A stretch of DNA of 64,000 nt, taken from contig BCIV01000005.1 of assembly GCA_001600055.1 (NCBI GenBank), positions 1-64,000 of the forward strand, read 5' to 3'. Position numbers and translations under genes: made by a program. Numbering within the stretch: the stretch's first letter is position 1; every line of letters starts with the position of its first letter. This stretch comes from Filobasidium wieringae. Its lineage: Eukaryota > Basidiomycota > Tremellomycetes > Filobasidiales > Filobasidiaceae. Below the pieces are notes generated by a model. It saw only the letters and a list, made by a program, of their open reading frames with translations. It had not been told where the DNA came from and ran no database searches. Shown here piece after piece: positions 12,162-21,756 of this stretch.

Positions 12162-14988
12162 TCAACCAGATGCCTGCGCTTGTCGCCACTGCCCTTCGCC
12201 GTGTACCAAGTACGAGACATATTCATCGAGGATTTGCTCCAACTGTCGCTGATCTTCAGTAGCCTGAATCGGTTGAAGATCGAGCAAGCCAGATTCCTGG
12301 CCGCCTGTCCATTGGTCGAACGCGTAAGACGTTTCTCTTTCACATGCAGTTGCGGTAGACTTGTTCATTGTAGTAACGCGATTGAGATCTGATGCCTCAG
12401 CCGCGACTTTCGCTTGCTGGTGAAATTCAATCATGTGCGGCTCGCTAACAGTCAAACGACCCGTTGCAATCCTAATCAGTCTTCCGAAAAGTCTAGCAAG
12501 ATATCGCTTCCTGCTGCCTGCTGCTGTACAGGTTCTTGACGACCGATAGATCTCCTCGAATATGGTCATCACACCTTGTGCGGTACCGGGAGATAACGAG
12601 GCAATATGCTGTGCAAGACGAGAGCATCAGCACCAAATCTTGTATCTCATGCTCCGTCTACTGACCTTCGTCAGCAACAAAGCACACTTGGAAGCATGCA
12701 ATGCTACCGAATTGAAACCCCAGAATAGTACGGGAGTGATGGTTGTATCATCTACCGATTGGCGAAGCGACTCGATAGCTGCATGAATCTCATCAGACAG
12801 ACTATCGTCGTATTCTTCAGGGTTGGCGGTGATGCTGGCGACAATACACACGTCGCGAGTCAAGGCTTTTTGAACAAGTGCAAGAGAGGCTTTTGCGCCG
12901 GTAGAGAGTCTTCCTCCCGGAGCTAGTCGATACAAAGGACGAATGAACATGTCAATATGACAGGAAGGTAGGACTGATATGTATCTACCTACGTCTCGGC
13001 CCCAACCACCTCAATGACCACTCAGAGATCAAGGATCGAGCTCTTTGTAATCTGACCTTCCTCTCCTGCTGTGTCAACTTCGATCCCGGTGGTAAAATGC
13101 TACTGTAAACTATCCATGATGTTTCGGCACAGGCCAAAAGGATAATGTCAGTGGAACAAGGATACGTAGGGTGATCCGTCCACCAAGTCTTGACGGTTTC
13201 AAGACATTCCGGTTTGATCATGGGCGGGATGCCGCCGAGATAACAGTTCAATCTATCCAGAGACGAGCGGTGAGTTGCTTGCAAGTACAAATTTCTATGC
13301 AGATCTAGCTTGCCCAATCTCGAAGTTCACCAAATGGAGCCATGTCCGTTCGCGATTCTGATCGCCAACAAACGTAAGTATTGAATAAAGTCATTTGGCT
13401 CAGAACTACTTGACGTACCAATTCAAGCCTTGCTGAAAACTCGTCTTGAGGAAGTGGGCGTTTCGGTGGCTGGTCCAGGCCCAACTGGTAGGCTACTCTA
13501 CAACCTAATTGATCGTGAAAATCGGAATACCGCATGCTAAAACTTACGTACCTTATAGCAAAACCAAATCTCATCGAGCCACTGACATCCTCGACATCGT
13601 TCCACGCACTCATCAAGCTCACAGCTTGACACAACTCGACAGAAGTTTCTTCTGCGGCGAATGCGAGGTTGAGGATCATCTTGGCGAGCTGCCAAAGCTC
13701 GACATAGCGATCCGGTCGGAATGTTCCAGCAGTAACAGCAAGAATAGCGTGGAATAAAGCAGAAGATGCATTGAAGGTAAAGGCAGGAGTGTGCAACACA
13801 GGATCTAAAAGACCTGTACAGGTATTATGATGCATGAAAAACCTGAGACACAAAGGCGTAATCAACTGATACAGTAGCGCGTTGTTTGGTCAGTGCAGCT
13901 TACTTTTCGAACAGATAAGTGACCTCGTCCGCGGTCAAGAGGCCTGGCAGGTCATGTCGATTCGCTTGTGCCGTGGCCGTATTGCAAGATTCTGGTTCAT
14001 CGATTGCATTCTGCCAATAACTAGAGAGCGCACAGACTCCATCAGAGGATGAATGATGATAGTCTCGAGATCGAGCTGATGAATATTCGGTGTCGATAGG
14101 TTCAATTGATTGCGCCCTCGAAACGGCTTGCGATGGTGGTATACCAAGATCGTACGTCTCCACTTGCAATTCCTGATTGAAGCTCATTGCAGCTCTTGGC
14201 CGTGGTCGAATATCAGGTCGTTCAACGGGAAGGTTATGGGAAGATAGAGGGTCGGAGGTCGCTAAAGAGGCCACCGTGTTGGTAGCGAATCTCAAGTTCT
14301 CATGGACAAGATTCGAGGCCACCGAGCCGAAGCGAGGGTTTGCGCTCTTTGGGAAGTTGCGTAGATTGAGGTCATGCGCGATGAACGAGGCCTCTGGAGA
14401 GGATGGTTGAAGAGCTGAGTGTGTGGATTGACTGAACTGGGACATTTGAACAGGTTGAATAGCTGATTCTTCAGGGGAACCAAAGCTCGCTCGGTTGGAT
14501 ACAGACGCAGTCGGCCGAACGTTGTGCATCTCGAAGATATAAGGGCTTAGAGGCAGTGGGGAGGAGCCAGAACCTGTCGATGACTTAGCATGGTTACCCA
14601 TCAGATAAGCTTCATTGTTACTGTGCATAGTTACATAAGAGTTAAGGGTCAGTACATCTCGAGGTAGGGAGTGTATCACATAACATAATGCTGACCGAGT
14701 CTTCTTCCTCTTCTTTCTCGTAGGATACTCGCACATGATTCGGTGAGAGACACATCGAGCACATGGATCACCCGGATCTCTGAATATGATCTCTTGAACA
14801 GGCTTACACTTCACCTTGGCTGCGCGACACGATGCGCAGCTTTACCGTTGCAAAAATCAGTCCAAATGTCTCAAACAGATGCTCGAAGGGACAGGCTGCC
14901 TGAACACTTACGCCAATGGCTTGTTAAAGGTCGCATGGCTCTGGTTTAAAGCTGACTGCTCAAGGCGGAAACTTGGTCCTGGATCCAT
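12162..14988 (-). CDS. Zn2Cys6 fungal transcription factor
   Basis: Nuclear Gal4-type binuclear zinc cluster regulator. Start is the ATG at 14986-14988 (MDPGPSFRLEQSAL...). Exon 1 splices across ~75 bases to the exon reading ACASCRAAKVKCKP, which completes the cluster as C-x2-C-x6-C-x14-C-x2-C-x6-C with DPCARCVSHRIMCEY. A basic linker (TRKKRKKTR) follows, then a long Ser/Pro-rich region and a fungal-specific middle homology region whose exons include YRLAPGGRL and RLNCYLGGIPPMI. The stop is TGA at 12162-12164. The x14 loop is longer than the usual 5-9 residues. It lies between two sugar transporter genes, so a role in regulating the neighbouring carbohydrate genes is likely but unproven. Confidence 0.87.
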
Positions 14989-15096
14989 CTGTTTGACTGG
15001 GCGAGTGGCGTTTCGGTTGCTCGACGTGTCACAAAAGCTCTACAAGTTGTGGTCGACATGATCAGAGCATCTCAGTCTACTGATAGCCTCGGCGAT

Positions 15097-15110
15097 TGAT
15101 CACGTGATCA
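15097..15110. promoter_or_regulatory. Palindromic E-box upstream of the zinc-cluster gene
   Basis: A perfect 14-base palindrome (TGATCACGTGATCA) lies about 110 bases upstream of the zinc-cluster regulator's ATG. Its 12-base core is identical to the palindrome at 632-643. CACGTG is a bHLH core site; the extended symmetry suggests a specific dimer site rather than a chance hexamer. Confidence 0.45.
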
Positions 15111-15278
15111 CCTCAGCATGACGCAAGCACATCCCGGGTCCCGAACCGAGCAACACCGGCGCGCCGTTCTCGCGTTGACACATCATTATTGATGATATCC
15201 AACACAGCTCTTGCACATATACAAACACGACGAAGAGTCACAAGACACCCAAGGCTCTCCATAAGAAAAAAAAAACTA

Positions 15279-17528
15279 TCACAATTTTCCATACTCCAAC
15301 TGCTGGTCATCCTCCATCTTCTTGGAATCTCCAAAGAGGGCGTCGTGATTGTTATCCAGCTCCGTCTCGACCACGGCACTCACGGCACCTGGACCGTCAA
15401 AGATCTCTTGAATCTCTTCCAGAGTTCGACCGGCAGTTTCAGGATAGCTGTTTGTGGTTTAGTCAACCGACGAGAAAGGCGATATGATGATAGCGCAGAT
15501 CCTACTTACTAGAAGAAGATGTTTGCGATGCAGATGACGAGCATACCAATGAAAACAAAGTAGTATTTCCAGGCACTGTACACGTGCAGAACTTGATCAG
15601 GTATTCATCCTCTAGCTAGCTTGAATGAAGACTCACATCGCCTCAAGAGCCAGCGGGTTGACGTAGATGTTGAAAAAGGCGGCTCCGATCGCAACAAATC
15701 CGGTGATGGAAAAGCCTTTTGTACGAAGCCCATAGGGCAATATCTCGAGAGGATATAGACCATTACCGATGGCGGTAAATTCAATAGCATAAAATCCGTT
15801 GAACTTTTTGTGAAAAGTCAGATTCAAATCGGTCCCGAGGGACCGAGATCAGCTGCTCACAAGATAGATGAACGCAATGGTGGCCTGTCCTGCGGCAGGC
15901 GTTCCGCGTTCCGCAAAGATCGCCGAGCATGTGGTAATGAGAATGTAGGAAGCAAGACAGCCACAGGAAGAGATGAGCCATAACGTCCTTCGTCCCAATC
16001 GCTCCGACATCATGGCCCCGAAGATGGCTAGGTATGTAACGGTCAGTCTAGGAACGCGCGCTCTCTATCCGTATATCTGCACTCACCAGACAACCAACTC
16101 CAGATAGATAGACCACCATTTACGCCAGTCTGAGCTGAGGCCGTGGTGATACCGATGGTACTCAGGATCTGAGGAAGATAGTACGAGATGACACCATTAC
16201 CAACCCATTGGGAGAAGATACCAATCACCACGAGCAGATAGAGTCGTTTCCTGTTTCCAGGAGTTCTGAAGAAAGCCATGTAGGAAACTCCAGCCGTTGC
16301 GGCCTGTTCAGTTTCGATTGCAGTTTTCATTTCTTTGAACTCGTAGCTAGCGATACAAGGCGATCAGCGATGCGATGAAGCGAACCAAACAGATGGAATG
16401 ATCGACACTCACTCAACCAGCTCGTCATCTTCTTTACCGTTAGCGTGAAACTTGACTAGCATCGCTTTCGCCTCTTCATATCTCCCCTTGGAGACCAGCC
16501 AACGTGGAGACTCGGGGCAGAAGATCACAAGCAAAATGAGTTGGATAGAGCATGGAACGGCTTGGACGAGGACTGGTAGCTTGTATGACCAGTCGGATTT
16601 GATATTGAGTGTGCCGAAAGTGAACTATAGGGGTCGGTGGAATTAGGTCTAAACGCGCGGAAATGAACCTGATTTCAGCTCACCCAAGCCGCAATGACGG
16701 ATCCAACAAAATAGCTGATCAATCATGTGGAGAGATGAGAACACCAAGCAAGGCCTGCCAAGCGCGTATAGACTCACGTAGTAGTGGCGAGACTGGTCGC
16801 TTGAGCCCTGAACCGTGGATGGGCTATTTCGGTAACATACGTGGTACTATGAAAGAGTCATGAGTTCGCTACGATAGTTGAAAAGATAATCCATGCTCAC
16901 CCGGAAATAGATTGAATACCAGCTCCGAACCCCATGATGATACGACCGCCAATGAATTGATTAGATCCTTTCGTGAAGGTCTGCATGAATGCGGAGCCAA
17001 TGACGATGACAGCGCCGATCAGGATAGGAACTCTACGGCCGTATCTATTTCGGAAGGCATCTGTCATGAATACATACTAGAAGCACTACTCGGTGAACAG
17101 CTTACCGATCCGAGATGAATGGCGCAATGGGGTACGCTGCAAGGAGACCAAGCAATAGTGACGCTCCCACTAGACCGATACGGCTTGAGCTAGGATTTTC
17201 CAAGCTCGCAAGGAAATCGGGCAAGGCAAAAAGACCTGCAATAAGGGATCCATCGTATCCTACAACGTAGAAAGCTCGGCATCAGTCAGGTATCATAGAT
17301 ATGATTCAACGCTTAGCCTTGCCTTGGTTCACCGTAGCGCAGTAGCCTGGAACACAAAACGGTTCGATCAGATCGCAACCAGGTCGCAGAATCAAGCAGC
17401 TTACCCATTGCTAGAGCGGGAGCCAGCCTTCGAAGACCGCGATCTCGCCACCATTTAGGATGAGTATTGTTTGGGATAGCAGCGATGTCTAGTGTCGGCC
17501 CAGCGCTGATTGACAAGTGTGGCGCCAT
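15279..17528 (-). CDS. MFS sugar transporter 2 (hexose/lactose-permease type)
   Basis: Sugar porter MFS carrier in the plasma membrane. Start ATG 17526-17528 (MAPHLSISAGPTL...). Signatures seen across exons are GYDGSLIAGLFALP (TM1-2), NRYGRRVPILIGAVIV, IIMGFGAGIQSISG, PESPRWLVSKGRYEEA before the central loop, RLGRRTLWLISS, and PETAGRTLEEIQEIFDGPG after TM12. The protein ends ...QQLEYGKL with TGA at 15279-15281. About ten short introns. It resembles the lactose permease/hexose transporter group of fungi. It is divergent from the GH3 gene at 18132 across ~600 bases, which suggests co-regulation and uptake of a beta-glucosidase substrate. Confidence 0.88.
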
Positions 17529-17869
17529 ATTGAGATAGGATGGAACTTGGCGGACAGATACTCCAGTATGATCAGAACTTGTGTTGATTCAAAGAAACTT
17601 AAGAGACAAGAATGGAAGAGGTGACTTCCTTATTCGTATGTTATATGTTCGTATCCCACTGCTATCACACTGCTTGGGAACATACCCCTCGGGACACTGT
17701 CGATCGGAGACCCCAAGCCGACCCCACTTGGTTCGGTCTTGGCTGCGAACTCAATCACTCTGACCATGCTCTGATTCGGTGTTTCGCTTAGACAAAGTCC
17801 GTGCCCGCTCTGTGATGTGTTTGATGTCGATGTGGGTGCGGGATGAGAGAGACAAGGACGGTGCGAGCA

Positions 17870-17943
17870 GCGGGGTGGACTTTCGGACTTTCGGACTTTC
17901 GGACTTTCGCTTAGGTCTGGGCCCCACAAAGGCTCGGACTTTC
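17870..17943. repeat. Tandem 8-bp repeat in divergent promoter, next to a CreA-like site
   Basis: Four perfect head-to-tail copies of GGACTTTC occupy 17877-17908, and a fifth copy sits at 17936-17943. A GCGGGG (CreA/Mig1-type SYGGRG) lies directly before them at 17870-17875. The array is in the region shared by sugar transporter 2 (-) and the GH3 gene (+), about 225-255 bases upstream of the GH3 ATG. Confidence 0.7.
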
Positions 17944-18042
17944 GCTATTTGGCTCGGGGCCCGAGCAAGCGGTGACGACCGAGAGCTCGGGGTTCGTGCG
18001 GGCGACTGCCACAAAGCTTGGTTCATCGCTTGATTTGCTAGA

Positions 18043-18048
18043 TATAAG
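18043..18048 (+). promoter_or_regulatory. TATA-like box for GH3 gene 1
   Basis: ATATAAGAG around 18042-18050 gives a TATA-like element about 85-90 bases upstream of the ATG at 18132, a reasonable position for a regulated fungal promoter. Confidence 0.4.
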
Positions 18049-18131
18049 AGCAGTAATCTTGGAAAACTTGATGGTACTTTCCTGTTCAACGGCAGTCAAC
18101 TTTGAGAGTCATAACGCAAACGAAATTCACC

Positions 18132-21100
18132 ATGACTAACGCTGAATCCCTGAACGGCAACACACAGCAAGCCAAACCGACTGTATTCGACATCGATGCG
18201 GTGCTTGAAAGCCTCATTCTCGTCAGTAGGATCATCAAATGGGTAGACAGTTCACCGAGCTGATCATCCAATGGTCTGTCTGATCGTAGCCCGAGAAAAT
18301 CTCCCTCCTTGCCGGTTTCGACTTCTGGCATACCGTAGGCATTCCAAAGAAAGGCATACCCTCACTGCGTCTGTCTGATGGACCTAACGGAGTCCGTGGT
18401 ACTCTGTGAGCTGAGATCGGATCTGCCAGTCTAACATGGCGATCTGAATTGCATGTGCTAGGTTCACGAATGGGACCCCTGCCAACTGCTTTCCATGTGC
18501 TCTCGGCATCGCATCCGCTTGGGACGAAGAGTTTGCGTCGCAGATCGGTCACTATCTAGCGAACGAGGCGAAAGCCAAGAACGTTCATGTCGTCTTGGGA
18601 CCCACGTTGAACACGCAGCGCTCTCCATTGGGTGGTAGAGGATTTGAGTCGTTCTCTGAGGACCCGGTTCTCTGCGGTCAGGTAGCTGGTGCTTATGTGA
18701 AGGGAATGCAAGCCAACGGCGCGGCGGCGACGCCTAAGCACTTTGTTTGCAACGATCAAGAGTTTGAGCGCCAGTCCAGTGACAGTAAGCGCAAGCAGGT
18801 CGATGCGGTTCGTGATGGCAGCTGACCTCTTCTTTCTCGCTACAAGGCGTGCTTCCCATGAGAGCTCTGCGCGAGATCTACCTTGAACCGTTCCGTATCA
18901 TGCAAAAGATCGGCAATCCTCGAGCTTATATGACTGGTTACAACCGTGTCAACGGTCTTCACGTGTCCGAGAACCAATTCTTGCTACAGCAAGTACTACG
19001 AGAGGAATGGGGCTTTGATGGTGCAGTCATGAGCGACTGGACTGGAGTATATAGCTGTGATATCAGTGAGTCTCGAGCTATCGACAGCCGAGTAAGCAGG
19101 AGACTAAACAGTTTACATGAGCTTCGTAGGTATCAAAGCAGGACTGGATCTAGAGATGCCGGGTCCACCTGCCTTTCGAGGCAGTCAGATCATGCGACAG
19201 CTGGCATGCGGCAAGCTGGCAGAGTACGACCTCGATGTATGCGTCCGCAATGTAAGTTTTTAAGTCGTCTGACGGAACTTTCCTTGGATCAGCTGACGGT
19301 ATTGGTTGGCTGTACAGGTCCTCAGTCTTGTCAGATTCGCACTTGAATCCGATCGCGGATTCGATACCTCTGAATCGTCCATTGATGACGCCGAGACGAA
19401 GGCGTTCTTGCGAAAGGCATCTGGAGAAGCTGTGGTCCTCTTGAAGAATGACAAGCAGCTTTTACCAATTCGACAGGGACAAGCCAAGAAGATCGCGCTT
19501 ATTGGTAGAGGAGCCAAATGCCCCGCACCTTCCGGAGGTGGATCTGCGTCTCTCACCACCTCGTATACCGTTAGTCCCCTCGAAGCGATCAGTGCAGCAG
19601 CAGAGGAGCAGGATTCTTCCGTTCACTGGCATCTAGGTGCGGAAGCACAGCTGTACGTTCCTCTTGCCACTCCGTACCTACGAGGATCGTCGTCGAAGCC
19701 GCAAATCAAGATGGAGGTCTGGTTACGCGACAACGTACCTAGTGGGGACTGGCTCAATGAAACTGCTGGCCTAAGTCCGAAGTCTAAGCCAGATTATACC
19801 AAGGACGATCTGAAAGACGCGTTCCTCTTTCTGATGGAAGGGGAGTTCCTAGAGATGGCAATTCCAGACATGTGGTCGAGGGTGAGTGTTATACCGTGTA
19901 AGTAGCTAAATTTTTCCGAGCTCAGCCATTCCTCGCATCAGTACACGACCACCTTTGTTCCGGACGAATCAGGCGATTGGGAAATCTCGTTTGGCTCGGC
20001 TGGAAGCTGCAACATGTTCTTCGATGGGAAGCTGATCATTGAGAACAGCACCTCCTGGGAAGCTGGCGAGCTATTTTTCATGATGGGTTCCACGGAGAAG
20101 CGTACCGTTCTAAAGAACCTCTCCAAGGGGCAAGAATATTCCATCGAGATTCGTGGACAATTCAGAGTGAATGTGGGACCCGTACCAGTACCGCTCGGAA
20201 TCCGGATCGGTGCAGGCTTGATCGTTGATGAACAACAGCGAGTTTATGAAGCCGCTGCGCTTGCTGCGAGTAGCGATCTTGCCATCGTCATGGTCGGTCT
20301 GAACGGAGAGTTCGAGTCCGAAGGTATGGATCGCAAGGATATGGAGTGAGTGACTCTGCTTTCAGTCTAGATATTGGGTTACTAAATCATCCGATAGGCT
20401 TCCGGGGTATCAAAACGCCTTGGTGGAAGCTGTCCTGGCAGCCAACCCGAACACCATCGTCATCAATCAGAGCGGAATGCCAGTAAGCATGCCTTGGGTC
20501 GATCAGACGCATACCCTTCTTCAAGCTTTCTACGGTGGTAACGAAGGAGGGAATGGAATTGCCGATGTATTATTTGGCAAGATCAATCCATCTGGTCGTT
20601 TGCCTGTGTCGTTCCCGTGAGTGATTTCGTTACCTCCTATACATGCTAGCGTGTCTGACAACAAGTCGATTTATGCTGCGCAGGAAACAATTGCTCGATG
20701 TTCCTGCCAGCCTTGGCTTCGGTATCGAAACTGCCAATCCAGGCCGAGTAATCTACAACGAAGGCGTTCACGTTGGATACCGATACTACGAGTCGTTCGG
20801 TGTCCCGGTGAACTTTGCTTTCGGACACGGGTTGTCGTACACGACCTTCGAGTATTCGAACTTGAAACTGTCAAAGGTCTCTCCGGAGGGCGAGTTCGAG
20901 GTGACTATCGATGTCAAGAACGTTGGAGGCGTGGCCGGCAAGGAAGTCGTCCAGGTCTATATCAAAGACCTTGTTTCCTCTTCCGTCCGCCCTTGGATCG
21001 AGCTGAAAGGGTTCACCAAGCTCAGTCTGGACCTAGGTCAGACTAAGACCGCGTCAGTCAAGCTCGACAAGCACGCTCTCAAATTCTTCGACGAGAAAAG

Positions 21101-21224
21101 AGATTGGTGGGTTGCAGAGAAGGGAGAGTTTGAAGTTGCTGTTGGTCCGATGTTGAAGGATCTGAAGGCGAAGGGTACCATCCGATTGGAGAAAACGCTG
21201 ATCTGGAAGGGTGACAGAGATTGA
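18132..21224 (+). CDS. GH3 beta-glucosidase with PA14 insert, copy 1
   Basis: Retaining glycoside hydrolase of family 3, expected to release glucose or xylose from beta-linked oligosaccharides. Start ATG 18132 ([10 protein letters not shown]...), without a signal peptide, so probably intracellular. N-terminal TIM-barrel exons show [45 protein letters not shown] and the nucleophile motif GAVMSDWTG. The alpha/beta sandwich domain is split by a PA14-like insert at about 19700-20170 ([19 protein letters not shown]). The acid/base region reads [19 protein letters not shown] across an intron. The fibronectin-III-like C-terminus ([16 protein letters not shown]) ends at TGA 21222-21224. Introns checked keep frame, for example [15 protein letters not shown] across 20617-20684. 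It differs clearly from copy 2 at 28799-31685. Confidence 0.92.
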
Positions 21225-21756
21225 AGAACTAGAACAGCATGTCGATAGTCAAGCACGATAGAACTGTTGTGTGTATATGTGAATCCAAATGATATCAATA
21301 TGAACACGTCAGACCGGTCAGACCAGGACCTTTGCGATGTCCGCGATACCGTTTTTCAAAGGCTTGAACATCATATTAGCTTGATTATTCGGACCTTTTC
21401 CACGCATAGGAGACGAATGTAGGGGCCACTTGAGGAACACCACATAACCAGAAGGGAGCTATTCCTCTGTCAACCCCTTGACATAGCTAGACCTGGCTGT
21501 GGTGATGATGAGCAACGAAGGGATAGCAGCCGTGCTGTGGGTCTCCGATAGCTGTAACCACCGAGGAAGATGACGTAAGCTCGGATCCGCGAGCTCAGGT
21601 TCCATGCACAGCTGAGTTGCGAATTGCTATGTAGCCAGGCATGACTCGACCACTACTACACTGCACTACGGCTGGCATATATAGTCGGGCTGGTCGACTC
21701 ACCTCTCGGGGCTTAGAAGATCAACCTGCTACTCTTCGACCCAGCTAGCAACGATC
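21225..21756. other. Intergenic region with TATA box before the RT-like gene
   Basis: No coding sequence is supported in these 532 bases. TATATAG at 21678-21684 lies 73-79 bases before the ATG of the reverse-transcriptase-like gene and is a good TATA candidate for it. The left part should hold the GH3 terminator. Confidence 0.45.
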
